A model generated the notes under the pieces. It was not told the origin of the DNA. It saw nothing but the letters and a program-made list of their open reading frames with translations, and searched no databases. Positions 37,387-50,290 of a stretch of 64,000 bases of DNA are shown here, piece after piece. Numbering within the stretch: position 1 is the stretch's first letter; every line of letters starts with the position of its first letter. The stretch is taken from contig OX638130.1 of NCBI GenBank assembly GCA_951804985.1, positions 101,739,700 to 101,803,699 of the forward strand, written 5' to 3'. The DNA comes from Dryomyza anilis. Taxonomy: Eukaryota > Arthropoda > Insecta > Diptera > Dryomyzidae. The translations under genes and the position numbers were made by a program.

Positions 37387-38425
37387 TATTTCGGGTTCAC
37401 TTTAGGTTAAATTTATATTTACTTCAAGTTTACTTAGGTTAATTATAAATATTCTGTTTGTTTTATGTTTGTTTACTCTAGGTTTACTATAGGTTTACTT
37501 TAGGTTTACTATAGGCTTACTTTAGGTTTACTTTAGGTTTACTATAGGTTTACTTAAGGTTTACTTTAGGTTTACTATAGGTTTATTTTATGTTTTCATT
37601 CGGTTTCTTTTGTGTTTACTTTGGGTTTAGGTTAGGCTTACATAAGTTTACTTTATGTTTACTTTAGATTTGTTTTATGTTTACTTTACGTTTACTTTAT
37701 GTTTACTTTAGGCTTAATTTGGGTTTACTTTATGTTTACTTAAGTTTATTTTAGGTTACGTTGGGTTTAAATTAGGTTTACTTTAGATTTACTTTATGTT
37801 TACTTTAGGTTTACTTTAGGTTTACTTTAGGTTTACTTTAGGTTTACTTTGGGTTTACTTTATGTTTACTTTAGGTTTACATTATGTTTAATTAAGTTTA
37901 CTTTAGGTTTTCTTTAGGTTTACTTTAGATTTACTTTAGGTTTAATATAGGATTACTTTAAGTTTACTTTTTATTTTCTTTTGGTTTCTTTTGTTTTTAC
38001 TTTGGGTTTAGGTTAGGTTTATATAAGTTTACTTTAGGTTTACTTTAGATTTACTTAATGTTTACTTTACCTTTAATTTATGTTTACTTTAGTTTTTCTT
38101 TAGGTTTACTTTTGGTTAACTTTAGATTTACTTTAGGTTTACTTTAGGTTTACTTTATATTAACTTTATGTTTACTTTAAGTTATCTTTATGCTTTCTTT
38201 AGGGTTACCTTAAGCTTACAGAATGTTTATATTAGATCAGCTTTGTAAGTATTTTAAAATCACTTAGGGTTTACTTTATGTTTACTTAAAGTTTACATAA
38301 GGCTTGATTTAGGTTAATTGTATCATTATTTAAGAATTACTTTATGTTTTTCTTTAGACTTTGTTTTCAGCTTACTTTAGGTTAACTGTAGTTTAACTTT
38401 AGCTTTACTTAAGGGTTACTTAAAT
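37387..38425. repeat. 11-bp degenerate array TTTACTTTAGG in the intron
   Basis: About 1 kb of TTTACTTTAGG units with frequent ATG, GGG and CTT variants; the least diverged part is near 37790-37860. On the transcript strand of the cytokine-like gene it reads CCTAAAGTAAA. Confidence 0.92.
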
Positions 38426-38569
38426 GAATTTTATATATTTTTATTTGTATATTTTTTATTTAATTTATAATTCATATTTTTTAAATTATTTTAAAGTTTT
38501 AAATTTTTTTTTATACATTTTTTTTAAAATTTCATTTCTCAAAAATTATGTTGCATTCATTCATTTCAT

Positions 38570-39530
38570 AAATCAGTGAATGCAAATAAATGCATTTAGA
38601 AATCGAAAGTGAGCACTATCAATCACAACCCTAATCAGCTGTGCTCGTGCGCGAGTTCGTTGACTTTGACTCTTTGCTATTTTAACTGCGTTCGTTCGCT
38701 CGCGCATTTGCTCATTTGCTCTCTTTGGCTCACTTATGACTTTAACATTTATGCTCTCCGACTGATAATGACGCAATCTCTTGGCCACAACCACGCTTCT
38801 CACTGATAACACAGAAGTCTGCCAGTCAGCCAGCTGTTTATGACTCGTACAACATTTCATTCATTCATTTATTCGTTCGTACGTTCGTTCGTCGTTCGTT
38901 CGTTGGAGGCAAACTTTCGTATAAAACTTTAAATTGGCGCCGCTCTTATATTTTTTACAATGAATTTCACAAGAATTTTTGCATTAGTCATGTGGTTTGT
39001 TTGGTGACGTATGCGATGCCGGTTCGCTTTGGTTGCCCCCTCAAATACTCTCGAGCTCACTCACACATGAGTCGTAGCAATTTCATGCATGACTGCAACT
39101 ATTTCACTGGCGCTCAATTCAAGTTCATTGCTTATTTTGGTTGTGTTTTTTGAAATTTTTTCGGATATTTTTGTTTTTTTGATGTTTTGTTATTTTTTGC
39201 ATTTGTTAATTGCAGTAAAATTTGATGAGTAGCGCATTTACTCAAGCAATCGCCAATCATGTTTTTTTTTGATTTGGTAATTTTTCTCAGTTTTTACCTT
39301 AATTCAAATCTCTACGAATTTTTAGTTTACATTATAAATTTTTGGGTGGGCGCTCATTTGTGATGCGTTCGCTGTGGTGGGCGGCATGATTAAGCAGCGA
39401 CGCCACCTCGCACCTATTCATTCTCCGCGTAGCAGAGGAGCGCGTGTTTCAAATACGATGCGATACGAATTTGTTGTCGTAGGTCAGGCGTCCTTCACTC
39501 AGCACGTTGTGTGTGTTTTTTGTTTTTTGT
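38570..39530. promoter_or_regulatory. GC-richer intronic island, possible enhancer or promoter
   Basis: Unique sequence with a CGTT-type tract (38873-38905) and, on the minus strand, an ATCAGTCG initiator-like word near 38766 without a downstream element. No convincing exon. Confidence 0.3.
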
Positions 39531-40017
39531 TTTTTTGGTTTTGCTGAGTAGTGCTAAGTTGTGCTTTCAAAATGTTTTGATTGATAAGACATTAATTTTG
39601 ATGTTTGGCAAATGTTTGCTTAGTGATAGGGTTTGGCATTTGCCATTTGGTGTGCAATAAAAATGCGGAACATGATGATTTTTTGTTACTTCTTTTTAAT
39701 ATGAATTTTTTAAATATTAATTTTTATGCATTAAATTTGAATTTATTTATTTTTGAATTTGTATTAATTTGTGTACTATTTAAAAACGAATTTTGAATAT
39801 TCATTTTTATGCATTAAATTTAATTTATTTTTTGATTTGTATTAATTTTGTGTACAGTTTAAAATAATTTTTGGTGCTAAGAATTAAAATTTTAAAGCTT
39901 AAAAGGGAATTTAAACTCAACGAGGTCGAATATTAATATCAAGTTTAACGTTTCAAATATTATATGAAAATAATTTTTATTTGGAAAACAATATTGTTAG
40001 AAAAAAGCTCAGAATAA

Positions 40018-40370
40018 CAGAAAAAAAGAAAAAAAAAAAAATTAAAAAAAAAAATAAAAAAAAATTAAAAAAAAAAAAAAAAAATAAAAAAAAAAAAATA
40101 AAAAAAAATAAAATAAAAAAAATAAAATAAAAAAAATGAAAATAAAAAAAATGAAAATAAAAAAATTAAAATTAAAAAATAAAATAACAAAAAATTAAAA
40201 TAAAAAAAAATTAAAAAAAAATTTAAATAAAAAAAATTAAAATAAAAAATTAAAAAAATAAAAAATTAAAATAAAAAAAAATTAATATAAAAAAAAAATT
40301 TAAAAAAAAAAAATTAAAATAAAAAAAAATAATAAAATAAAAAAAAAATAAAAAAAAAAACAAAAATTAA
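40018..40370. repeat. A-rich low-complexity tract
   Basis: About 350 bp of A runs broken by single T or TT, inside the inferred first intron. Confidence 0.95.
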
Positions 40371-41988
40371 AAATGTTTGAAAGTTTTATAAGAGAATTCT
40401 GAACCAATGAAATTTAATATGGATATAATTTTTAACTTTTTAATATTTTTACATGAAAATAGTTTTATGTAGCATAGAACTTTTGTTCTCAAAAATAATG
40501 AAACATCAGAATAATGGGAAAATTCCGACTACTCTTTTAAAATTTGTAAGTTTAATAAAGGATCCGTCAAGGCGTAATATTCAAATGCATTTTTGCTGTT
40601 AAAAAAATTGCTTAAATTATTTTTTTTTCTATGGAACTTTTGTTCGTGAACGAAGAATGACTGGGTTTAAAATGGAATAAATGTCCCCAACATTTCTTTT
40701 TTCAATTTGAAAGCTTTATAAAGTTTATGCTGAGCAATCGGGATTAAGTTTAATTCACAATAATTTTTATTTTAAAGAAAATAAACAAATAATATGGCCA
40801 AACAATTTTTTAAATGTATATTAAATTAAATGTATATTTAAATTATATTAAATATTCACATTAATTTGTATGTCTTAAAAATTAAATATGAAAGTATATT
40901 TTTACTTTAAATCAAAAACTTTGATTCTGAATAAAAAAAAAATGAAATTGATTTTCAATTGATTTTTAATTGATTTTGAATTAATTGAATTCTTTGAATA
41001 ATATACAACTTTTTTTTCAATAAATAATTAAATTTAATTTCTAGTACATATTAATTTTTTAAAAGTATTTATTTTAGAAAACACTTTTTGTGAGATATAT
41101 TCCTATTGCTCCGTAATCTTGAATTCTATTTTTCCATACAAAAAATAAAATTTGTATAGAATATTTGTTAAACTATTATAAGACCTTGTTTTCTTTATAC
41201 AATTAAAGAGCTAAAAAGTCTAAATTATAAAAAATTGTATACGGTAAAAATTATGGTTCAAAATCGGTATGAAAGAAAATAGAAATTTTGTGAGAAATTG
41301 TGTGAGTTTTTTATGTAGAATATTTTTGGAATATTGCGAATTAGTTTTTCGGTATTGCTGATTCTGACTGCAATGTACAAATTTAACATGACGGACCCCA
41401 ATATATTGGGTTGAATAATCTTTCTAGAAGCATCTGGTATTTTGATGTAAAATTATTCAAAAACTAAAACTTCTAGGATTGGATTTCTTTTTAATTTTTT
41501 CACTATTCTTATATAGTCTTATTTGATTTAAGAAAATTTATAATTAGACTAAATTTTGGCATTTATCGATGTGGAAAAACATTCAGTGAATTAAAATTTT
41601 TATTCTTTTTAACTTTTTATTAGTTTTATAGTTCTGTTTTATATTATTGTTAATTTTAAATTAGTATTTTCAACTTTTTATTTATTTTTAAGTTTTATTT
41701 AAAATTACAAAATTTTATAATTCGAATTTTCACTGCTGATAAATTTTAAATAATAAAATTTTAAAATAATTAAAATAATTAAATGTATTTTTTAATTTTT
41801 TCAACATTTTTAAAAATGTATTTAATTAAAAAAATAGTTATTCAAATGCAAAATTTATTTTAAAGATGCTCAGTTTTTGTATCACAATTATTCACAAATT
41901 TCAATTTAATATTTTTCAATTTTTATCAATTATTGTCATAAAAATATGACACGAAATTAATTTTACTAGGTAAAAAATTTCTACTTAC

Positions 41989-42222
41989 ATTTATCACTGT
42001 GATGAAAATCCATTATGACACTTTTTATTTTTTATATTTTATAAATAAATATAAAATAATTAGTAGTATTTTAATACGATTAGTAAAATACTATTTTTTT
42101 AATTTAAATAATTTATAACTGCAAATTTCGCACGTAAGAAAACACTATAAATTGTACGATTTAATGATTTTGTGCGCTCTGATTTAAGTTGATCCTTTGG
42201 ATCGACGCGTGCCTCAACGACT
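41989..42222 (-). CDS. Inferred first exon (5' UTR plus 8 codons) of the cytokine-like gene
   Basis: The exon would run from the initiator A at 42222 to a GTAAGT donor at 41988-41983. An ATG at 42013-42011 has A at -3 and G at +4. It opens 25 coding nucleotides, reading MDFHHSDK plus one base, so the exon ends in phase 1. That is exactly the phase needed by the acceptor at 34571, whose exon starts with two bases of a split codon (giving Cys9). The intron would be 7.4 kb. Phase agreement alone has a one-in-three chance, but it coincides with a core promoter about 200 bp upstream of the ATG. Alternatives are a start at 35931-35929, or an unspliced start at 34632 that reads through the acceptor. 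RNA evidence would decide. Confidence 0.45.
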
Positions 42223-42260
42223 GAATGATATTCGCTGTCGCACGCATAGTTTTATTTATA
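42191..42260 (-). promoter_or_regulatory. Core promoter: TATA-like box, initiator and downstream promoter element
   Basis: Read on the minus strand, TATAAATA (42260-42253) is followed by an overlapping TCATTC/TCAGTC initiator. Taking the A of TCAGTC as +1 (42222), the downstream element GGATC falls exactly at +28 to +32 (42195-42191) and matches the insect consensus RGWYV. The TATA-like box is at -38 from that A, or -34 from the A of TCATTC, slightly far but workable. Initiator plus correctly spaced downstream element is typical of developmentally regulated fly genes. The promoter points at the cytokine-like gene. Confidence 0.55.
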
Positions 42261-43894
42261 CGAATTCCAAGTTCTGCTTGTGCCAAAGAAGGAGCTTTCG
42301 CTGGGAACAAAATCGACCAACCACCAACCAACAACAAAAACAACAACCACGTCGCCCTCACGTCTAATCATATACAGTACCTCTTCTATCTTTTGGACTC
42401 TTATACCAAATCAATGGATTCATGCGCTTCTATCAGTTCAGAGATAAGAACATTTTATATAGTACGAAAAAAAAAATATAAAAATGTTGCAGACATTGTC
42501 GATGACGACGACGATGAGCAGCAGAGCAACGTTGCTTTGATGACGACAGAGCCAACGATGGCAACATAAATATTTTATTTTCTTTCATTACAAGTTTAGG
42601 GGATTTTTTTTAGACATTCATATAGTTCATATAGCTTCTTCAATTGTATTAGTAATTGTGCTTTAAATATTTAAGTATTTGGAAAATTGTTTTTTGAATG
42701 TTTAAAATTTATTTTAAATACCAAATTTTTAAGAAATAACATAAATGATGAAAAATCGTAAAATGCTTTGAAGAATTTTTTTTTCCCAAACGTAGGACTA
42801 AAATTATTAAAAAATCTTATCTATATTATAAGAACTTCATAATGTTGATAACCAGCGAATTTCATTAAATTCTGTCGAGTAGTTTTGGAGTTATCACTTG
42901 CTGATAATTCAAAATATAATCTGTAACCAAAAATTTTTTTCTGAGATAATCGCAAAACTATTAAAAAAATTCAAGTGTTATGATAAAGGACATTATAAAA
43001 ATAGTATACAGAAAATTTCATCAAATTCTGTCGACTGGTTTTGGAGTTATCATCATTGTTAGAAATCGAAAATAATTTTGCTAAATTTAAAATTGCCATT
43101 AATTTAAAATTGTTGATAATTGGAGATATATTAAAATACGCTTTTTGCCATGAACATCCCATATATCAATTCTTTACAATTCGCGCTTGCTTATTTTAAC
43201 AGCGTACTCAGTTTTTCTCTATTACGTAACATTTTAAAGAAAATTGCTATCAAAATATTAGGCTCTTCTCAGCAACTTTTTAGAATTAGAAAATAGAGTC
43301 CCTTACACAAATAGTTTTCCAAAAAACTGTTAACGCAATTTTTATCTAAATTTTCAAGACTAATTTAAGTATATCAATAAATACTATTATTCCCATAGGA
43401 ATTTGAGATATTTAAATCAAAACTTAAAAAATATTGATTTTTTAAACTATTTTTGCATGATTTTTTTAGCATTTTGAATCTAATGCTAAATAAGAAAATA
43501 ATTTATGATTATGTAGAACATAGTTTAAGCTAACAGCGAAAATTACTAACTTTTTTGTATCGGTTCTCATTTTTAAATATGCTCTATCAACACAGTTTTC
43601 GTTAAAAACTGATTAAATTTAAAATACTTGCATATTTTACATACAAATTACTGAAAAATAGCTATTTTTACCCGTTTTTTTCTCAAAAACTCTACATAAT
43701 ATGAAAAATCTGAGTATATAATAAGAATGAGCATACTTTATATATTGTTACTATCAGTCCAAAGGGGGCGAATACGTAATTTTAAATATTTGTGTTTTTT
43801 TACATTTTGAGTTTTTGGAGTTTTTGCTCAAGTACACTGTGCCAAAATGGTGTGTGATTTTGTTGGATATTTCTAGACACAAAAAAACAAAACC

Positions 43895-44665
43895 AAAAGG
43901 GCGAAATTGAAAATCTTGTCATGCGAAAAGGGCGAAACTTTTCGTTTTTTTACCATAACCATTTATTGGCACAAGGCATTAATTGGTTGTTTTTAAAGCA
44001 CCTATCGATTGGCATCATTATTTCAAAATAATTTTTTGAATTTTTATTACTTGCAAGAAAAAGGTTTGGCAAATTATTTTTAAGTAATGATGCCAATTGC
44101 AAGGTGCTTTAAAAACAAACAATTAATGCTTTTACACAACTATTTTATGTTGCACCAATAAAGAATTATAGCAAAAAAACGAAAAGATTCGCCCTTTTGG
44201 CATGACAAGATTTTCAATTTTTCGAATTATTTAGATTTTTTTCATACAACTCTTTATTGGTGCAAGATAAAATAGTTATGTAAAGGCATTCATTGTTTGT
44301 TTTTAAAGCACCTATCGATTGGCATCATTATTTCAAAATAATTTTTTGAATTTTTATTACTTGCAAGAAAAATGTTTGGCAAATTATTTTAAAGTAATGA
44401 TGCCAATCGATAGATGCTTTGAAAACAAACAATTAATGCCATTACACTACTATTTTATCTCGCACCAATAAAGAGTTATAACAAAAAAACAATAGATTCG
44501 CCCTTTTGACATTACAAGATTTTCAATTTTTCAAATTATTTCGTTTTTTTGCTATAACTCTTTTTTGCTACAAGATAAAATAGTGGTGTAAAGGCATGAA
44601 TTGTTTGTTTTCAAAGCACCTATCTATTGGCACCTATGAGCACATAATTATAGCAAAAAATCAAA
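43895..44665. repeat. Chain of overlapping foldback repeats
   Basis: A unit containing GCACCTATCGATTGGCATCA, TTACTTGCAAGAAAAA and the inverse TGATGCCAATTGCAAGG-like arm forms an inverted repeat. Outer arms read GAAAATCTTGTCATGC and AAGGGCGAA. The unit occurs about two and a half times, alternating in orientation, so each arm can pair with several partners. Internal identity is high. No coding sequence. Confidence 0.75.
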
Positions 44666-44699
44666 TATATTTGCATTTTGGTCAGGATATAACTACACA

Positions 44700-46660
44700 A
44701 ATTCTGTATTTATAATTTAGTAAGTTGTCCAAATTGAAATTTATTTTATGTACGTTATAATAATTGATGAATAAACCAAAATAACAAAACAAAAAAATGA
44801 AAAAATAATTTTAACTAATTTTTAAAGCACTTCAAACTTTAAAATTTGATAAAATTTGCACATTACCCCTTTGGCATGAAAGTGATGATATGAAGTATAT
44901 GATATTTTCAGATAACGGGCATTAGTAATCATATTTTTGTTAATTATAAAATCCTAAATGACAAATCTAAATTTCCCGAGTTTAGATCAAATTATCTTAA
45001 AAAAATTATTGGAATATCAGCATTGATTAGTATAGACAATTTAAAGAAAATTGCGTTTAAGTTTTTTAGTTAAACTATTTTTCGAAAGAACTATATTTTT
45101 TTTTAAAAGTAGTGGGTGAGAACAGCTTAAAAATACTTTTGCAATTTTCTCAAAACCATTGCGTAATTGAAAATACTGAGTATGCAGCCAAAATCAGCAC
45201 TAGCGGATGATATAGAATTGATGTATGGTATGTCCATGGCAATAATCGTGTTTTCAAACATATCAAACAGATTGAATATCATTTGAAAAATATTAAATAT
45301 TAAATTAAAAAAATTAAGCACTTTAAATTTCTCATCTCATAAAAAAATAAAAATACGCGTTATTCGACATGAAAGAACTTTTGTCTGGCTTCACTATAAT
45401 ATATGGGTTACTTACCAATTTTTAGTTATATCACTTATAATCATTGCAAAACACAATTTAATGAAAACTTATTTGCCACAAAATATAGTTATAAGTTTCT
45501 ACTATTTACGAGATTTCCACATATTACATCTTTTACGCGCTTTGTATGAATCCCCTTTTTATTTTTTTATAATTTTTATATGATATTCAATTGGAATTCG
45601 ATCGAAAGCTGGAATATGGCCCATTATCTATATCTATATTTTCTTCTTTTTTTAAGTAAAATTGTTTGTAGTTTATTAAAAACTTAAAGCTATCTTTTAA
45701 AGTACTTTCATAAAATAGCAACAAGCATATTTGCCCAAATTCTGTCGATTAGTTTTCGAGTTATCACATATTATACCAAAATGGTGTCAAGATGTGTTTC
45801 TTCTTATCAATAATAAAAACAATAATTATTATATCAAACGTGTGTTCAAAGGTTACTTTCTTGTTGTTTTTTGTAAATCTATCAAAAGGGTTATAAGTAT
45901 TATAGGTATTTAACATAAACCCACTACGTGTTAGATATCAACTATATAAAAATCTACATAAGTTATCAACAGCTATAAATTAATAGTATTCATAGTTTAA
46001 CTACTAGTATCAGTCAAGAGAACAAAACAACTCCAGCTATTTAATAAATCTTATAATGTTTTGCGTATATCGTCACAAAGTTGACAATAATTTTAAAAAA
46101 TATAAATATATATTGTTTGCTAATTATTGCTAATAGTATAAATAATACAACGACTTACCTGGTTACCCGTTTTTTAAATACTGATAAGCCTAATGAACTT
46201 ATCAGTTACCACTTGAGTTCGATGCTAAAATTATTATTTAATATGTATTTTGTTATAAAATACTTGAAATTTTTGAAATGTAATTGTGATAAGAACCTTG
46301 GTTATTGATACAGTGACTAGTAATATACTTTGAAAATAAAATATATGATATTTTTTTTTATAAATCTATTTGAAGTGAAAATTACTCTTACATTTAAATC
46401 GAACCCTCGGACCTGTGGTACCGTAGAAAAATCAAAATTCAAACCACTTTTTGTTAGGATGGAATACAAACAAAAGAATTATAACACGTTTAGACCTATG
46501 GTACCCAGGAAAAAAAAAATCGGAGAACCTATGCGAATTAGTACACAAAGATATCAGAGAAAAATTGCAATTTGGCCGTTTCTTCTACGTTTTTCTTTCA
46601 TCTATAATTATCACCAATGTAAATGGTTTATTGATTTTTGATCAATATAAAATATAGTGT
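44700..46660. other. AT-rich stretch without a gene
   Basis: No coding signal. 46390-46510 holds two similar words, GACCTGTGGTACC and GACCTATGGTACCC, 90 bp apart. A perfect minus-strand CAG|GTAAGT near 46160 has no exon-like sequence upstream. Confidence 0.4.
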
Positions 46661-46668
46661 TATATTGA

Positions 46669-46972
46669 GCCTCGGTAGCTCAGTGGTTAGTGCGTTGGAC
46701 TGCGAGCCGAAAGGTCCCCGGCTCAAACCTGGATGGCGCTAACAGCATCTTTCCATAGAAACATTTTCTATACCGCGCTACTTCTCGGCAGTAAATGGCA
46801 AACCTACGAGAGTAAAACATTGCCTATGAAAAGCTTTCACCCGCCGTTCAGATTCGGCAATTAACTGTAGGTCCCACCACTTTGAGTACAAATATAGCAC
46901 GCACAGCTCAAATGGTGAGAGAGCTCGGCCGAAGTCCTATACAGGACTGCAGCGCCAAACTATTATTATTAT
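46669..46972 (+). mobile_element. tRNA-derived SINE, copy 4
   Basis: Full-length copy whose tRNA part begins GCCTCGG instead of GCCGCGG and has a small deletion near the B box (GGATGGCGC instead of GGACTGGGGC). The body and tail are conserved. No clear target duplication. Confidence 0.88.
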
Positions 46973-47499
46973 AACATATAGTGGAAAATGTCATTAAACA
47001 TTCCTAAATGATTTCTATACCTTAGGTTATGTCAGATAATTCACTGAACTAAAGCATTTACGTCTGCAACATATTCATGGATTTTTCTTTTAAATGTCCA
47101 CCTTGTTATGCTTAACATATTATTGACTATGTCAGATATATATTCATCGATAGACAATTATGTGGTAATGATATTTCATCAAGAATATATTTGATATGTC
47201 TGTAATGATATGAAATGTCAAATATATTGATATGACATGTCCTTTTTGCTATATTTGAGAACGTGCTCATCAGTGATTTTATTGTGAGAGACCATGATAA
47301 ATCATTAATGATCTATCTAACACATGGTGTAGGAAAATTGAGTCAATTAAAAACAAATGTATTTAAAAACTAACAAAATGTAGTAGAACTACATTAGAAC
47401 TTTTCAATACAAAGACATAAATGTAGCATAATTTACTACATTAATTTTAATACTTTTAAAAATACTGAAGAGACAAAATATTTGGCAGACTCATGGTAG

Positions 47500-48270
47500 T
47501 TTAGAAGAAGATAAAAAAAAATTAATCAGACAAAGATAGAGTTTGTATAAAAAGATGTCTGTTTTTTGCTCGTTCCCAAAATATGCCTTTAAAATTACCT
47601 ACATTTTGATAATCTCCCGAGATAAAATATCTGGCATTTTTCTGGATTATTTTCCGCATTTTTCCGGCAAACACACATAAATGGAGGCTTGTGGGTAGCG
47701 TATAGCAAATTAACAAAGTTTATGGAATTTAAAAACAGATTCCCGGCATATTTTAGAAACGGGAAGAAAACAGACAGTTTTTTAATAAAACCCCAGACAA
47801 AATTATTGGCAGGGTCGAAGCAGTTTTTAATAAACTTTTCAACATTTTTCAAACAGATAATGGCAGAGTCTGTATCACAAGCTGTCTGTTTTCTGCCCAT
47901 ACCTAAAATATGCCGTGAATCTACCAATGAAATTCCTCAAAATTTGACAAACTGCAACACTTCCCAAACTATTCCATTTATCTGTTTGTTTGCCGAAATA
48001 CGATCGAAATATTCATGAAAAATGACAGACATTTTTGTCTCCGGAAACTTTGCTTTGTCTGTTTTAAATTTTGTGCAGGGTTGATCTTTTTTCGACATAT
48101 CTCAAACCGACAAAGGCGGAGTTTGTTGTTTCTGTCTGTTTAAATATGCCGTGAATCTGCCATTAAATTTCCATACAATTTGATAATCAACCATGCGATA
48201 CCCATTAACTTCCATTTACCTGTGTGTTTGTCGGAAATATTCCTGAAAAATTTTGTCTACATGTTTTATA
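47500..48270. repeat. Interspersed repeats around AATATGCCGTGAATCT
   Basis: A 120-130-bp segment (near 47903-48035) recurs near 48144-48265 with AATATGCCGTGAATCTGCCA and TCTGTTTGTTTGCCG-like words, and in weaker form near 47580-47680. The short frames here are not convincing. Confidence 0.5.
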
Positions 48271-48479
48271 TTGTTAAAAATGCCCTTATATTACTACATT
48301 CTGTATTTATTAACATTTTATATATATTTACAAAAAATACTACATCTGTATTCATTTTTAGTGCATTATGTATATTTTTAAACACAAAGAAAAGAATATT
48401 GTTATAATTTCTTGGTAATTTGTGTTTAAAAAATATATTTTTCTGATTATGATTACAGATTTGATTGCATTTCTAACAG

Positions 48480-49480
48480 GAACTGAAACCATAACCGATT
48501 CCGATATCCGTTTAAAAACAGTTAATTTAAAACGAAACCGTAACAAAAATCGTTACACAAAAATCAGAAATATAGCGATATGCAAAACCGATTTTTATAA
48601 TAATTCGATTTTTTCTTCAAAATATTAAAAATATGAACCGAAACCTATATCCGTTTAAAGCATTATTATTTAAATGAAACCGAAATCGTTATGCAAAAAT
48701 TTAGAAACAAACCGATATTCAAACATTATAGTGGAATTAATTCCGTTTTTGGTTAAAAATATTGAAAATATGGACCAAAATTGATATCTGTTTAAAACTG
48801 TTTCATTTAAAACGAGACGTGACGGAAATTGTTATACAAAAATTTGAAAGAAACCGATATTTAAAATCATGTGTTTTGTTTAAAAACAATTAACCAAAAT
48901 CCAAAACTGTAATTTGGAACCGGTACAGATTCCGTTTCGTTAGAAAACTTAAAATCAATGCGAAAATTGAAACCACTTCTAAGGTTTTAATCCCTGTTTT
49001 ATACTATACAGTTGGATCGTAACAATGGATCGTAAAGAACCATAAAGAACCGTAAGTGGAACCGGAAACGGATTGTGTCATGAAATCGGTTCGATTTTTG
49101 AAACCAAAATCTGAACCGTTATAAATAAAATGTGTGGAACCGGAATCGGAACCCATTTTGTGTTGGAACCGTAATATGAACCGGAACCGCATTTTTTAAA
49201 AATCTAGGAAACTGAACCGGAACCGATATTCCAAAGGGGTTTAGTCACTATCAGGGACCGCAAAGAACCCAAACCGTTTAGAATTTTGGAACCGGAATCG
49301 GAACCGTTAATAAAAAAAAAGTGTGAAAACGGAATCAGAAGCTATTTTTTTTATTGTATTTTTATGGAAATGTTTATGGTTGGAACCGGAATCGAAACCG
49401 GATCTGCTATTTTAAAAATCTATTTTAAAAATCTTGGAATCATAACCGATATTTCAAAATGTTTTAGTCCCTGGCTGTAT
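48480..49480. repeat. Degenerate GAACCGGAATCG-type repeat
   Basis: Irregular repeats of GGAACCGGAATCGGAACCG and AAACCGATATCCGTTTAAAA over 1 kb, with no stable period. No convincing coding frame. Confidence 0.7.
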
Positions 49481-49589
49481 CAAACATACTGCATGTTATG
49501 TGGAAAAAAGTTTATAGTATTTCTCACAATGGGTTTTTTTAATAGCTTTGCCAAACATGCAAACCACAACAATTGACATATTTTGTAAT

Positions 49590-50200
49590 GTCAGCTTTCG
49601 TATGACTAACACCCGGCCGCCACTGATGATGATGATCACTTCCGATTTACTATGGATCATTGTACGTCAGTGGATTTAATAATTAAATTGTATTAATTAT
49701 CATATCATCCTCAAGTGCCCCCTAACAACAATAAAATCAAAAGGGCAAACGTCTGCCACACACGACACATACAAGACCCACACACCTGGCGTACGTCAAC
49801 AGAACTATATCATCAAGTAGCAATAATTGCTAATTATTTGGCAAATCAATTAATTGACAACAACGGCGTCAGTCATCGAGTGCATGACGTGTGACCAACC
49901 AGTCAGCGATTTATTGACCGAGACCAACCGACCGACCGACCGACTGGCAAGCAAGCAATTAAATTCAAATATGTTGCTGACTATCAGTTCTTGTTGCTGT
50001 TTTGCCCTTGTGGCGTATGTTGTTGCTCCTCTTATCAAATGTAAAGTGTGCGTAGAGCTACTGCTGCTCGTGGGACTTATCACAAGCAGCACAACAACCA
50101 ACATTTTAACAACATGCTGTAAATGGTGTCTCGATTATTGCTATCAAAACGTCATAATCGATTGGTTAAACAGATAGAAAGGCGTGAAGTCGTCAAATTA
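49590..50200. promoter_or_regulatory. GC-richer unique island left of the 19-bp satellite
   Basis: Unique sequence with GATGATGATG, a CCGACCGACCGACCG tract and frames on both strands (49854-50177 plus, 49850-50104 minus) that overlap each other. The plus frame is Cys/Leu-rich and begins at a non-ATG codon. I regard the island as more likely regulatory than coding. Confidence 0.25.
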
Positions 50201-50290
50201 TTTCGAAATCAATTGAAATACGTTGAGCCTATGTAGACACATTTCTAGAATATTCCTCAGAGAAGTCATACCTTGCTACAAATTAAATTG

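Larger units (their letters stand above)
34572..41988 (-). other. Inferred 7.4-kb first intron of the cytokine-like gene
   Basis: The span between the inferred donor and the exon-2 acceptor holds no convincing exon other than the alternative start at 35892-35931. It contains an AT-rich palindrome (35011-35239), a GC-richer island (35.7-36.6 kb), a 220-bp MITE (36946-37170), an 11-bp tandem array (37387-38425), a second GC-richer island (38.57-39.53 kb) and an A-rich run (40018-40370). The acceptor at 34571 has a CTAAAAC branch-point-like motif and a pyrimidine tract ending TTTTCCAG. The islands are the best candidates for enhancers. Confidence 0.45.

Noticed and set aside
37387..38425. Interstitial telomere repeat (TTAGG type)
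   Set aside because: The unit is 11 bp, TTTACTTTAGG, not tandem TTAGG, and flies of this type usually lack TTAGG telomeres.
42225..42569. 114-codon plus-strand frame with a signal-like start and DDDDD run
   Set aside because: It starts within the initiator region of a well-formed minus-strand core promoter. The first part looks like chance hydrophobicity and the acidic run is a GAC triplet repeat. Kept only as a weak alternative.
49854..50177. 107-codon Cys/Leu-rich plus-strand frame
   Set aside because: Begins at TTG rather than ATG, overlaps a similar-length frame on the other strand, and shows no family motif.
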